Source: Chloroflexota bacterium (GTDB taxonomy: Bacteria > Chloroflexota > Anaerolineae > Anaerolineales > VGOW01). From it: 64,000 nt of DNA. The position numbers and the translations under genes are program-made. Below the pieces are notes generated by a model, which searched no databases, was not told the origin of the DNA, and saw nothing but the letters and a program-made list of their open reading frames with translations. The stretch spans positions 1 through 64,000 of the forward strand of contig JACRBQ010000063.1 of assembly GCA_016213135.1 (NCBI GenBank), in the 5' to 3' direction. Of this stretch, positions 1 through 8,604 are shown in pieces. Each line of letters opens with the position of its first letter. Within the stretch, counting starts at the first letter, position 1.

Positions 1-3
1 CGA

Positions 4-129
4 TGAACGGTGAACGGTGAACGGTGAACGGTGAACGGTGAACGGTGAACGGTGAACGGTGAACGGTGAACGGTGAACGGTGAACGGTGAACGGTGAACG
101 GTGAACGGTGAACGGTGAACGGTGAACGG
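4..129. repeat. Perfect 18-copy tandem array of TGAACGG
   Basis: Eighteen uninterrupted copies of the heptamer TGAACGG run to position 129. Positions 130-158 continue with a degenerate seven-base rhythm (TGAGCGA, TGGTGAA, then similar units) up to the lysA stop codon at 160-162. The array begins at the window edge and may extend beyond it. It has no spacers, so it is not a CRISPR array. It lies just downstream of lysA and resembles the other heptamer-period stretches in this window, but is by far the most regular. Confidence 0.97.
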
Positions 130-159
130 TGAGCGATGGTGAAGGCTGACCGCTGAAAG

Positions 160-1422
160 CTACTCTATCACTTCGTTCGCTATCAAATCGTCGTACGTTT
201 GGCGGCGGCGGATGAGCCGGTAGCGGTGGCCTTCGACGAGCGCTTCGGCGGGGAGGGGGTGAGAGTTGTAGTTGGAGGCCATGGCCGCGCCGTATGCGCC
301 CACGTCGAGCAGGGCGAGCAGGTCGCCACTGGCGAGAGGCGGCAATGGGTGCGCGCGGGCGAGGAAGTCGGCGGACTCGCAGATGGGGCCGGCCACGTCG
401 GCAAGGGTGAGGGGCGAATCGGAGTGGTGCGCCACGGCACACACACGGTGGTATGCCTCATAAAGGGCGGGGCGGAGCAGGGTGTGCATTCCGGCATCCA
501 CGATCACGATGCGATGCCCGGCGTCTTCTTTTTCATATTGCACCGTGGTGAGCAGGGCCGCCGTGTCGGCCACAATAGCCCGGCCCGGCTCGATGTGAAA
601 ATGCTCGAGGCCGCTGCGGGCCAAGCGGGCCACGATGGGCGCGGCGAACGTGTCGAGGTCGGGCACGGGGTCGTCGTCGCGGTAGGGCACGGGGAAGCCG
701 CCGCCGAGATCGAGCGTGTCGATCTCGGCGCCACGCGCGTTGGCCTGCGCGATGAAGTCCAGCGCGACTTCGATGGCTTGCAGTGTGGCCTGCGGGTTTG
801 CCAGCTGCGAGCCGATGTGGATATGCGCGCCGCGAATGTGAACGTGCGGCAGGGCGCGGCTGTGCGCGACGAGTTTGAGCGCGTGGGACACGGGGAGGCC
901 GAACTTGCCGGCGGCCGACCCGGTGCTGATGTGGCGATGGGTGGCCGCGTCCACGTTGGGGCGCAGGCGGATAGCCACGGTGGGCCGGGCGCGGTGGTGG
1001 GCGGCCACCGCGTTGAGGCGCTCCAGCTCCCCTTGCGATTCGACGTTGATCCATCCGACTTTCGCTTGCACGGCCATTTCAAGTTCGGCTTCGGTTTTGC
1101 CCACACCGGCAAACACGATGCGCGCCGGTTCGGCCCCGGCGCGGAGGACGCGATGCAGTTCGCCGCCGGAGACGATATCGAAGCCCGCGCCCTGTTGCCG
1201 GAGCAGGGCGAGCAGCGCGCCGTTGGCGTTGGCTTTGACGGCGTAGCAGATAAGCGGGCGCAGCGGGGCAAAGACGCGGGCCACGCGCTGATAGTTTTGC
1301 CGCAGGCGCTCGGCGGAGTAGACATACAGCGGCGTGCCGAATTCGGCGGCGAGGGCGGCCAGTGATACGGACTCGCAGTGCAGCGCGTCGTCGAGGTATT
1401 TGAAAGTGGGATGGGTTGACAC
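160..1422 (-). CDS. lysA: Diaminopimelate decarboxylase
   Basis: PLP-dependent cytosolic enzyme that decarboxylates meso-diaminopimelate to L-lysine, the last step of lysine synthesis. The 420-residue product has the fold-type III alanine-racemase-like barrel. The PLP lysine is K63 in YAVKANAN. Further motifs are HIHIGSQ (200-206), the phosphate-binding GGGFP (240-244), EPGR (278-281), the active-site Cys in CESADF (C348) and GAYG (375-378). Length is normal for the family. The start is a GTG at 1422 and no better upstream start is visible. It follows the SEC-C gene by 14 bp, so the two are probably co-transcribed with mutS2. The 3' end abuts the heptamer array. Confidence 0.97.
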   Translation of the reverse strand: MSTHPTFKYLDDALHCESVSLAALAAEFGTPLYVYSAERLRQNYQRVARVFAPLRPLICYAVKANANGALLALLRQQGAGFDIVSGGELHRVLRAGAEPARIVFAGVGKTEAELEMAVQAKVGWINVESQGELERLNAVAAHHRARPTVAIRLRPNVDAATHRHISTGSAAGKFGLPVSHALKLVAHSRALPHVHIRGAHIHIGSQLANPQATLQAIEVALDFIAQANARGAEIDTLDLGGGFPVPYRDDDPVPDLDTFAAPIVARLARSGLEHFHIEPGRAIVADTAALLTTVQYEKEDAGHRIVIVDAGMHTLLRPALYEAYHRVCAVAHHSDSPLTLADVAGPICESADFLARAHPLPPLASGDLLALLDVGAYGAAMASNYNSHPLPAEALVEGHRYRLIRRRQTYDDLIANEVIE

Positions 1423-1436
1423 GGAGAGAGCGGGCT

Positions 1437-2999
1437 TCAGTTGATGCTCATTTGGCCGGAGCCGTGGCAGTGCTTGAATTTTTTACCGGAGCCGCACGGG
1501 CACAGGTCGTTGCGGCCCACGCCGGCATATTTGCTCCCGGCGCGAAAACTCGCCGGCTCGGGTTCCACGTGCATCCACTCGCCGGTGGCGGCGCGGCGCA
1601 TGGGCCCGCCGCAGTCGCGGCAAAAGGCGCGGCCCAGTTTGTCGAAGCGCACGGTGTTCAGATCGTAGCGGCGGATGGCGGCGGTCTCGAGCGCTTCCAG
1701 TTCGGCGGGGAGGTGCGCGGGATCGAGTTTGCGCAGGGCGGAAGAAATGTGACGAATGGCGGTTGGAGTAGTGTCGCGGTCGGTGAGCGATTTTCGCAGC
1801 AGCGCCAGGGCGCGATGGTCGCCCAGCGCGGCCAGGGCTTCAACGGCGCGGGGGCGGTCGTCTTCCCAGGAAGTGTTGACGAAGTAGGTTTCGAGCGCGC
1901 GAAAGGCGCGGTCGTCGCCGCGGCCCACGCCGCCGAGCACGTCGGCCAGCGCGCTTTTGTAGTCGTAGTCGGTGGAGCAGCGCATGGCTTCGAGCGTGGC
2001 AGGCAGGGCCAGCGGGCCAAGCTGAGTGAGGGCCGACACGACCGACGAGTACAGCGGGTCGTCGGCGGGGCGGCCATAGAGGGCGGTGAGCAGGGGCGGC
2101 ACGGCCTGCGCCGAGGCTGATTGGCCGAGGAGGTAGGCGGCATGGCGCGGGCCAAGGCCGCCGCCTTCGGCGGCCTCGTCTTCGTAGGCGAGGTTGTTGA
2201 GCACGTCGGCCAGCGAGTCGATCACCTCCGGAGTGTAGTGCAGGGCGGCGAGCTGTTCAGGCTCCAGCCGCGCGCGGCCCGACAGCACGAGGTCGATGGC
2301 GGCAATCTGGTGCGGACTAATCGTCGGCTCGGCGGGTTCGAAGTGCGCCGATTTGACGATGCGCCGTTGTTCGGCGATGGGGGCCAGGGGATACAGCCCG
2401 AGGCGCCGGGTGAGGTGCACGAGCGAGGCCAGGCCGATGAGCCAGCCGTTGACGGGCGGGTGGGATGCTTCGGTGTGCCACAGCGGCCAATAGTGCGCCC
2501 CCTGCAAGGCGGCCGCCCCGGCCCCGGCGAATGCGGCCCGCGCCTCGTCGAGATCGTAATCGGCCAGGGTGAGCACGCGGCGCAGGGTGTCGTTGAGGTC
2601 TTTGGCCGGGGCAAGGTGTCCGGCGGCGTAGGCCTGCAACAAGGCGAGCAGGCCATCGGCCTCATCGCGCAGGTTTTCAAGTTCGCTAAGGAGGTGGTCA
2701 TCTTCTTCGAGGTCGCGCCCCTGCCAAGACGTGGTGTCCCGGTCGGTGATGATGATTTGCCACACGCGCTCGAGGTCGGTGGCGAGCAGGGGCAGTTGCC
2801 CGGTGGGCAGGGCAAAAGTCTGGCGCAGCAGGGCGGCGCCGAGGGCGATCAGCAATAAGTCGTGATAGGCCGGGGCCAGGCTGCCGGCCTCATCGGCGTC
2901 GGCGTCGGCGTCGGCAGCGCGCAAGTAGAGTTGGTAGCTCTGCGGGCCGGCTTGCTCGATGAGGTAGTCGAGCGTGGCCTTCCAAAAGTGTCGGGTCAT
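1437..2999 (-). CDS. HEAT-repeat protein with C-terminal SEC-C zinc motif
   Basis: The 520-residue protein has an alpha-helical N-terminal half, a central stretch resembling PBS-lyase/HEAT repeats (residues about 270-430, with phrases such as VVSALTQLGPLALPATLEAM and AVEALAALGDHRALALLRK), a CxxC pair (FCRDCGGPM) and a C-terminal SEC-C motif (DLCPCGSGKKFKHCHG). The SEC-C motif binds zinc in SecA and many proteins of unknown role. HEAT repeats usually mediate protein contacts, so a scaffold or adaptor role is plausible but not shown. An ADADADADEA run near residue 30 comes from a GTC/GGC microsatellite in the gene. It starts 12 bp after mutS2 and ends 14 bp before lysA. Confidence 0.7.
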   Translation of the reverse strand: MTRHFWKATLDYLIEQAGPQSYQLYLRAADADADADEAGSLAPAYHDLLLIALGAALLRQTFALPTGQLPLLATDLERVWQIIITDRDTTSWQGRDLEEDDHLLSELENLRDEADGLLALLQAYAAGHLAPAKDLNDTLRRVLTLADYDLDEARAAFAGAGAAALQGAHYWPLWHTEASHPPVNGWLIGLASLVHLTRRLGLYPLAPIAEQRRIVKSAHFEPAEPTISPHQIAAIDLVLSGRARLEPEQLAALHYTPEVIDSLADVLNNLAYEDEAAEGGGLGPRHAAYLLGQSASAQAVPPLLTALYGRPADDPLYSSVVSALTQLGPLALPATLEAMRCSTDYDYKSALADVLGGVGRGDDRAFRALETYFVNTSWEDDRPRAVEALAALGDHRALALLRKSLTDRDTTPTAIRHISSALRKLDPAHLPAELEALETAAIRRYDLNTVRFDKLGRAFCRDCGGPMRRAATGEWMHVEPEPASFRAGSKYAGVGRNDLCPCGSGKKFKHCHGSGQMSIN

Positions 3000-3011
3000 G
3001 AGAGGCTCGGG

Positions 3012-5447
3012 TTAATCCACAATGGCCAGGCGGGCAACAGTCACGCCCTCGCCGCCTTCGGCGTCGACGCCGGGCTGGTGTGAGAGCACCAGTTCGTTGG
3101 CGCGAAGTGCGTCACGCACGGCTTGTCGCAATTTGCCCGTGCCCTTGCCGTGGATGATTCGCACCCACGGCAGGTTAGCCATGTAGGCTGATTCAAGATA
3201 GCGATCCAGCATCATCAGCCCGTCTTCCACCGTTTGGCCGCGGATGTCAATTTCGAGGCCGGGTGAAGTGTGTGTGGGGGTGTGGGGGTGTGGGAGTAAG
3301 GAGTTGGGATTCGGTATTTGAGGTTTGGAGTTTGGAGTTTGCGATTTGGTTTGCAGTTCATCCAGCTTGGCGCGGACGCGCAGGCGGCCTATTTGCACCT
3401 CGGCTTCGGTGGCGGTGAGCGAGAGGACGGCGCCTTCGGTTTTGAGGTTGGGCAGCCAGACGGTGTCGCCCAATTTGACAGGACGTTTTTCGTCAAAGGA
3501 TTTAGCGGATTGAACGGATGATTTGAGAGAGGGAACGGATGATTCGAGATCGTCGGCCAGATCGTCGGCGGCGGCTTCGACCTGTTTGAGGGCCGTGAGG
3601 GGCATGGCGGCAGTTTGCAGGCGGCGGCGCAGTTCGCGGATTTGCGTTTGCAGGGTTTGCGCTTCGGCGGCGGCTTCGTCGCGGGCCGAGTCGAGGATGG
3701 CGCGGCGCTCGTCTTCAATGCGCTCGAGGCGGCGCGTGAGTTCGGCCTCGAGGGTCAGGGCGTCGGCGCGCACGGCTTCGGCCAGGGCGCGCTCGTGCCG
3801 GGCCAGATCGCGCTGGCGGTGAATCTCGTCCAGCAGCTTTTCGGCCTCCAGGTCGGTGGCGGGCATGAGAGTGCGCGCGTCGGCGATGATGGTGGTATCG
3901 AGGCCGAGGCGCTGGGCAATGGCGAAGGCGTTGGAGCGTCCGGGCAGGCCGATGGTGAGGTGGTAGGTGGGGGCCAGGGTTTCGAGATCAAATTCCACGC
4001 TGGCGTTGGCGACCCCCGGTGTGGTGTGGGCGTAGACTTTAAGTTCGGGATAGTGGGTGGTTGCCAGCGTGGTGACTCCCATATCCAATAGATAAGAGAG
4101 GAGGGCGCGGGCGAGGGCGGAACCTTCGGTGGGATCGGTGCCGGCGCCGAGTTCGTCGAGGATAACGAGGGAGCGGGCGTCGGCGTTTTTGAGCAGGCCG
4201 ATGATGTGGGTGACGTGCGAGGAGAAGGTGGAGAGATTCTGCTCGATGGATTGCTCGTCGCCGATGTCGGCATAGATGCCCTCGAACAGCGATAGCTCGG
4301 AGCCGGACTGGGCTGGGACGTGCAGGCCGCACTGGGCCATGAGCGCCAGCAAGCCCACGGTTTTGAGGCTGACGGTTTTGCCGCCGGTGTTGGGGCCGGT
4401 GATGACGACGATGTAGGTCTGGTCGTCGAGGACGAAGTCGACGGGTACCACGGTGGACGGATCGAGCAGCGGGTGGCGGGCGGCGCGGAGTTTGATGATG
4501 GAGCCGGGGTGTGAGTGCGGGGGGGTGGGGGTGTGTGGAGGTGTGGGGGTGTGGGGGTGGAAGTCGTGAAGAGTCGGTTCGGTGGCGTGGAGGGTGTCGG
4601 CGTATTTGGCTTTGGCGAAGGCCAGGTCGAGTTCGGCCAGCGCTTCGACGTTGTACTGAATGGCCTGCGCTTGCTCGCCGATGAGAGCGCACAGTTCGGC
4701 GAGGATGCGGCGGATCTCTTCCTGCTCCTGCAATTGCAGTTGCCGCCAGGCGTTGTTCAGCTCCACCGTGGCCAACGGCTCCACAAACAGCGTGGCGCCG
4801 GAGGCCGATTGGTCGTGGATGATGCCGCGCAGTTTGCCTTTGTGTTCGGCTTTGAGCGGAATGACGTAACGGCCGTCGCGCTGGGTGATGAGCAGGTCTT
4901 GCAGGTAGGCGGTGTAGCGCGAGCTGCCGAGGATGGTTTGCAGTTTTTGCAGCAGGCGGTCGTGGGCCACTCGCACTTCGCGCCGGATGTCGGCCAGTTT
5001 TTCGGAGGCCGAGCTGAGCACTTCGCCGCGCTCGTCGATGGTGCGGCCGATGGCTTCGACGATGCCGGGACAGTCGTCGATGCCGGAGGCGATGACCGCC
5101 AGCCGGGGAAACTGGTCGCCGAGCCTGCCGAGGGTGCGCTTGAGCGCCCGCCCGGCGATGAGGGTGTTTTTGATGTCGAGGATTTCGCCGGGCAGCAGCA
5201 CCGCGCCCCGGGCGGCGTTGGCGGCGAACGGGCGCACGTCGCGCGCGCCGCCGATGGAGGTGTCGGTTTTGACCGAGAGCAGTTTGCGGGCTTCGGCCGT
5301 TTGCTGCTGCCCCCGCCGCGCTTCGCCCAAATCGGCGGTGGGGCGCAAGGCCAACGCCAGGGCCTCGCCTGCCGAAAAGGAGCAATAGCCGGCGAGGCGG
5401 TCGAGGATTTTTGGCAGTTCCAGCGTGCGCAGCGATTTGGCGTCCAT
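3012..5447 (-). CDS. mutS2: MutS2-family ATPase/endonuclease
   Basis: MutS2 proteins act on branched DNA and, in some species, collided ribosomes; they are not the mismatch-recognition MutS. The 811-residue protein has core and clamp helices (1-290), a MutS-type ATPase with Walker A GPNTGGKT (351-358) and LVILDELGAGTDP, a long coiled-coil after the ATPase, and a C-terminal Smr nuclease domain (from about 731: DIRGQTVEDG, then IIHGKGTGKL). The N-terminal mismatch-binding domain is absent, as expected. Two inter-domain linkers are Pro/His/Ser-rich and encoded by intergenic-type repeats (residues about 297-315 and 698-730). The start is the ATG at 5447. It leads the mutS2, SEC-C, lysA group. Confidence 0.95.
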   Translation of the reverse strand: MDAKSLRTLELPKILDRLAGYCSFSAGEALALALRPTADLGEARRGQQQTAEARKLLSVKTDTSIGGARDVRPFAANAARGAVLLPGEILDIKNTLIAGRALKRTLGRLGDQFPRLAVIASGIDDCPGIVEAIGRTIDERGEVLSSASEKLADIRREVRVAHDRLLQKLQTILGSSRYTAYLQDLLITQRDGRYVIPLKAEHKGKLRGIIHDQSASGATLFVEPLATVELNNAWRQLQLQEQEEIRRILAELCALIGEQAQAIQYNVEALAELDLAFAKAKYADTLHATEPTLHDFHPHTPTPPHTPTPPHSHPGSIIKLRAARHPLLDPSTVVPVDFVLDDQTYIVVITGPNTGGKTVSLKTVGLLALMAQCGLHVPAQSGSELSLFEGIYADIGDEQSIEQNLSTFSSHVTHIIGLLKNADARSLVILDELGAGTDPTEGSALARALLSYLLDMGVTTLATTHYPELKVYAHTTPGVANASVEFDLETLAPTYHLTIGLPGRSNAFAIAQRLGLDTTIIADARTLMPATDLEAEKLLDEIHRQRDLARHERALAEAVRADALTLEAELTRRLERIEDERRAILDSARDEAAAEAQTLQTQIRELRRRLQTAAMPLTALKQVEAAADDLADDLESSVPSLKSSVQSAKSFDEKRPVKLGDTVWLPNLKTEGAVLSLTATEAEVQIGRLRVRAKLDELQTKSQTPNSKPQIPNPNSLLPHPHTPTHTSPGLEIDIRGQTVEDGLMMLDRYLESAYMANLPWVRIIHGKGTGKLRQAVRDALRANELVLSHQPGVDAEGGEGVTVARLAIVD
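3258..3356. repeat. In-frame repeat insert in the linker before the MutS2 Smr domain
   Basis: Read on the minus strand, this stretch contains seven-base periodic DNA (units like TCCAAAC), then eight-base periodic CCCACAC-rich DNA. It encodes a Gln/Ser/Pro/Asn linker of seven-residue rhythm (QTPNSKP, QIPNPNS) followed by PHPHTPTHTSPG. The same sequence types occur in intergenic gaps here (5521-5567) and in the dnaG linker (33138-33172). Confidence 0.85.
4503..4559. repeat. In-frame G-rich octamer repeat inside mutS2
   Basis: The plus strand shows GTGTGGGG-type eight-base repeats. On the coding strand they give a His/Pro/Thr-rich insert (HPHTPTPPHTPTPPHSHPG, residues about 297-315) between the clamp region and the ATPase domain. 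The repeat type matches the non-coding array at 5521-5567 upstream of this same gene. Confidence 0.85.
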
Positions 5448-5520
5448 TGGCGAGGATCATTTTACACGATGGGGAGAGAAGGAGACAGGGAGAATGGGAG
5501 AGGGCGGGGGATGGGAGTGC

Positions 5521-5567
5521 GGGGGTGTGGGGGTGTGGGGGTATGGGGGTATGGGGGTGTGGGAGTG
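5521..5567. repeat. G-rich octamer tandem repeat
   Basis: Five units of GGGGGTGT or GGGGGTAT followed by a partial unit lie between the divergent mutS2 and NACHT-FGE genes. Purine-rich seven- to eight-base units precede it (5470-5520). No promoter consensus is evident in this gap. Confidence 0.9.
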
Positions 5568-5612
5568 ACGGGCAGGCAATTCCCCTGCCGGCAAATCGGA
5601 AGTATCATAAAG

Positions 5613-5642
5613 ACCCAAAGGGGTTTATGAGGCCCTTTGGGT
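5613..5642. promoter_or_regulatory. Stem-loop in the leader of the DGR target gene
   Basis: Perfect 10-bp arms ACCCAAAGGG (5613-5622) and CCCTTTGGGT (5633-5642) enclose a 10-nt loop. The hairpin sits 10 nt before the Shine-Dalgarno AGGAGG (5653-5658). It lacks a U-tract, so a leader or repeat hairpin is likelier than a terminator. Confidence 0.6.
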
Positions 5643-5663
5643 ATCGACTCGACAGGAGGCGCG

Positions 5664-8570
5664 ATGAGTGACAGCCCACAACCGCCCGGATTGGACATTC
5701 TGAAAATTGCAGTTAGCCGGATCAAAGACCCGGTGTTTTTGTTTGGCTTGGCCGTCATCATTGCATTGGCTCTGTTTGGCGCGCAGATTCCGGCGACGTT
5801 CGTCAATTTGATCTATTTCGTCGTCGTCGGGGCGCTCATTGCCTATACCGCCCTGCGGGTGGTGGCCGAGGTGACCAAAGCGCGACGCGAGTGGGAGGTA
5901 GGTCAGAAGCCGGTTGTTTCGCCATCTCAACCCATGACAATCGTTGACAACTCCGGCGTATCCGCATCACACGGCAGCGTCGCCGGCGGAACGGTGGCCG
6001 TGGCCGGCAGTGTGTATGGCGATATCGTCATTGGCGCTTTACCTGCCTCCGCGCCGCCTGAAGGACTACGCGTGGCGTACCTCGGTTGGCTGATAGAGCA
6101 GTGCCGCGCCGTGTCGCTAGCCGGAGTGGATCGCAAAAGCATCAGTGAGGAGACAAGGTCTGATCTCGATCTGGCGGCGGTGTATACCGCACTGATGACT
6201 CAACAAACGGAAAAAATCGATTCCAAGAATACCTCGCCTGAGTTGGAGGGTAGAGACGCCCGTCTCTCGGCGCTCGAAATGCTGAACGCCCAAGAGCATC
6301 TGGCCCTGCTGGGCGATCCCGGTTCGGGCAAAAGCACGTTTGTCAATTTCGTGGCGTTGTGCATGGCCGGTGAAATGTTGAGCCGCGCCGATGCGAATCT
6401 GGCCTTGCTCACGACGCCCCTACCTGATGAAGAAAGACGCCCACGCCGCAAGGATGAGAAACCGCAACCCCAACAGTGGAAATACGGCGCGCTGATTCCG
6501 GCGCGGGTGATCCTGCGTGATTTTGTGGCGCGCGGCATGCCGCCGTCGGGCAAGAAAGTTGGCGGCGATACGCTATGGAATTTCATTGTCGCCGAATTGC
6601 CCGATACCGCCCGCGATTTTGCGAAACCTTTGCGCGAGGAGTTGTTGAACAAGGGCGGCTTGCTGTTGTTGGACGGGCTGGACGAAGTCCCGGAAGCCGA
6701 CGACCGCCGTGAGCAGGTAAAAACCGCTGTGCAGGGTTTCGTCGCCGCGTTTCCGAAAGTGCGCGCGCTCGTCACCAGCCGCACCTACGCGTACCAGAAG
6801 CAGGCGTGGAAGCTGGACGGGTTTGCCGAAGCCGTGCTGGCTCCGTTTGGGCGGAGCCAGATTCACCGCTTTGTGGAGCGCTGGTATGCCTACGTTGGCC
6901 CGATACGCAACCTGTCGGTGAATGATGCCCAGGGCCGCGCCGTTCAACTCAACACCGCCATTGAACGAAGCCCGCGTTTGACTGAACTGGGCTCGCGCCC
7001 GCTGCTCCTCACGCTCATGGCCTCGCTCCATGCCTGGCGTGGCGGCACGCTCCCCGAACAGCGCGAACAACTCTATTCGGACGCCGTCGATCTTCTGCTG
7101 GATCAGTGGGAGAGCCAAAAAGTCAGGCGCAAATCGGACGGCTCATACGAGTTTCTTCAACCGAGTTTGGCCGAATGGCTCAAAGTGGATCAGAAGGCGG
7201 TGCGCGCACTGCTCAACCGGATGGCTTTTGACGCGCACCGTGACCAGCCGGATTTGCAGGGCACTGCCGACATTGCGCAGAAAAAATTGGTGGATGAGCT
7301 TCTGGCGCTCAATACGAATCCTGACGTGCGCCCGAAACGGCTGGAAGAATATCTCGGCTTGCGAACCGGATTGCTGGAGCCGCGCGGGGTCGGGGTGTAT
7401 GCGTTTCCCCATCGCACGTTTCAAGAATACTTGTCGGCCTGCCACCTCACGGGCGATACTTTCCCGGACGAACTGGCCGAGTTGTTGCGCGTTGATCCGA
7501 ATCGCTGGCGTGAAGTTGTTCTGCTGGCCGGAGCGAAAGCAGTGCGTGGCGCGGCCTCTGCCGCATGGAGTCTGGCCGAAGCTCTGTGCTACAAAGATCC
7601 ATCTCCCCGGCTCCCTTCCCTACAAGGGAAAGAGGAGGGGGCCGACCTATGGTGCGCATTACTCGCCGCCCAAGTGCTGATCGAAAACAACAGCCTCTCC
7701 AACACCGCCGAGCGGAACCGCCCGAAGGTTGATCGCGTCCGAGGCTGGCTGACTTATATCGTGAAACACGGCCTGCTTCCGCCGGTGGATCGCGCGCTGG
7801 CCGGCGAGGCGCTTTCTGTAATGGACGACCCTCGCGACCTCGAAGAACTCGCCCCCGTTCCTGCCGGGCCGTTCTGGATGGGGAGCGAAACGGAAGAATC
7901 ATTTGATGACGAGCGCCCTCAACATCAAGTGGCTCTGCCCGATTACAGAATTGGCAAGTATCCGGTGACGGTTGGATTGTGGAAGCGATTTGTGGCCGAG
8001 AGGAGTTATCAGTGCGACCCCGACTCGCTCGAAGGATTCGACAATCATCCGGCGCATGATGTATCATGGCGCGACGCGCGCGCCTTCTGCGACTGGCTGA
8101 CCGGCGAGTGGCGCAAAGCGGGGAAAATTGGCGCGAATGAAGTGGCGCGTTTGCCGACCGAAGCCGAGTGGGAAAAGGCGGCGCGCGGTCCTTCGGCAAG
8201 CTCAGGAGATAAGCGCGAGTGGCCCTGGGAGGGTGAATTTGACGCGAACAATGCCAACACCAGCGAGAGCGGCATTGGCCGGACGTGCGCCGTCGGTCTC
8301 TTTCCGTCGGGCGCTTCACCTAACGGCTGTTTGGATATGAGCGGGAACGTGTGGGAGTGGACGCAATCGAAACGCGAGAAATATCCATACGATGCAAAAG
8401 ATGGGCGAGAAGAACTTACAGGTAACGACAGTCGGGTTCTGCGCGGCGGCGCGTTCGGCCGCAGTGGTAGGGTCGCGCGCTGTGCGTCTCGTCTACCTCC
8501 CCGTCTTTCGTCTCAACGACTTCGGTTTTCGGGTGGCGGTCTCCCCCGGCTCTCGCTCTTGAATCTCTGA
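5664..8570 (+). CDS. Membrane-anchored NACHT NTPase fused to FGE-type variable domain (DGR target)
   Basis: The 968-residue protein starts at the ATG at 5664, preceded by AGGAGG at 5653-5658; an in-frame ATG at 5637 has no ribosome site. Two transmembrane helices (about 23-42 and 46-65) precede a linker, an NTPase N-terminal helical region (about 134-180) and a NACHT domain with Walker A GDPGSGKST (217-225) and Walker B LLLLDGLDE (333-341). A C-terminal FGE-sulfatase (SUMF1-like) domain spans about 729-968 (PAGPFWMGSE, RLPTEAEWEKAAR, DMSGNVWEWT, VLRGGAF). Its last about 45 residues are the DGR variable region. NACHT proteins are NLR-like signalling NTPases, and FGE-type folds are known DGR display scaffolds. 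The VR carries a 5-nt deletion relative to the template, so the last 27 codons are out of frame. The intact frame would end GFRVAVSPGSRS at a TGA at 8560-8562. A ligand-sensing or defence role is inferred. Confidence 0.9.
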   Translation: MSDSPQPPGLDILKIAVSRIKDPVFLFGLAVIIALALFGAQIPATFVNLIYFVVVGALIAYTALRVVAEVTKARREWEVGQKPVVSPSQPMTIVDNSGVSASHGSVAGGTVAVAGSVYGDIVIGALPASAPPEGLRVAYLGWLIEQCRAVSLAGVDRKSISEETRSDLDLAAVYTALMTQQTEKIDSKNTSPELEGRDARLSALEMLNAQEHLALLGDPGSGKSTFVNFVALCMAGEMLSRADANLALLTTPLPDEERRPRRKDEKPQPQQWKYGALIPARVILRDFVARGMPPSGKKVGGDTLWNFIVAELPDTARDFAKPLREELLNKGGLLLLDGLDEVPEADDRREQVKTAVQGFVAAFPKVRALVTSRTYAYQKQAWKLDGFAEAVLAPFGRSQIHRFVERWYAYVGPIRNLSVNDAQGRAVQLNTAIERSPRLTELGSRPLLLTLMASLHAWRGGTLPEQREQLYSDAVDLLLDQWESQKVRRKSDGSYEFLQPSLAEWLKVDQKAVRALLNRMAFDAHRDQPDLQGTADIAQKKLVDELLALNTNPDVRPKRLEEYLGLRTGLLEPRGVGVYAFPHRTFQEYLSACHLTGDTFPDELAELLRVDPNRWREVVLLAGAKAVRGAASAAWSLAEALCYKDPSPRLPSLQGKEEGADLWCALLAAQVLIENNSLSNTAERNRPKVDRVRGWLTYIVKHGLLPPVDRALAGEALSVMDDPRDLEELAPVPAGPFWMGSETEESFDDERPQHQVALPDYRIGKYPVTVGLWKRFVAERSYQCDPDSLEGFDNHPAHDVSWRDARAFCDWLTGEWRKAGKIGANEVARLPTEAEWEKAARGPSASSGDKREWPWEGEFDANNANTSESGIGRTCAVGLFPSGASPNGCLDMSGNVWEWTQSKREKYPYDAKDGREELTGNDSRVLRGGAFGRSGRVARCASRLPPRLSSQRLRFSGGGLPRLSLLNL
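6252..6267. repeat. AGAGACG/CGTCTCT palindrome inside the NACHT-FGE gene
   Basis: AGAGACG (6252-6258) and CGTCTCT (6261-6267) form a short palindrome read in frame as part of ELEGRDARLSAL. It matches the intergenic GTAGAGACG repeat at 28714-28760. Confidence 0.6.
7603..7641. repeat. In-frame CCCTTCCC/GGGAAAG repeat insert in the NACHT-FGE gene
   Basis: A pyrimidine-rich then purine-rich near-palindrome (CTCCCTTCCCTACAAGGGAA) is read in frame as KDPSPRLPSLQGKEEGAD. It interrupts a helical region between the NACHT and FGE domains. Its composition is unlike the flanking codons and like intergenic repeat DNA. Confidence 0.6.
8190..8207. repeat. CCTTCGGCAAGCTCAGGA repeat, in frame in the FGE domain
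   Basis: The 18-bp element is read as PSASSG within the FGE domain (RGPSASSGDKREWPW), in a loop after the EAEWEKAAR motif. A closely related copy is in frame in the reverse transcriptase at 9327-9348. Confidence 0.65.
8432..8551 (+). other. DGR variable repeat (VR)
   Basis: This 120-bp stretch aligns to the template repeat at 10240-10364. It differs at 22 of the 28 aligned template adenines and is identical at all 92 other aligned positions. A single 5-nt gap (template ACCGC, 10296-10300) falls between VR positions 8487 and 8488. The 3' part from about 8520 to 8545 (TCGGTTTTCGGGTGGCGG) is invariant and is the likely initiation-of-mutagenic-homing segment. Adenine-only divergence is the hallmark of DGR mutagenic retrohoming. 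Confidence 0.97.
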
Positions 8571-8604
8571 TCTCTGGACTCTCTGTTCTCTGTGGGGATG
8601 GGGT

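Noticed and set aside
4-129. CRISPR array
   Set aside because: The repeat is a seven-base unit with no spacers, so it is a simple tandem array.
199-1365. Long open frame antisense to lysA
   Set aside because: The opposite frame has every lysA catalytic motif. High third-position GC makes long antisense frames common here, and this one resembles no family.
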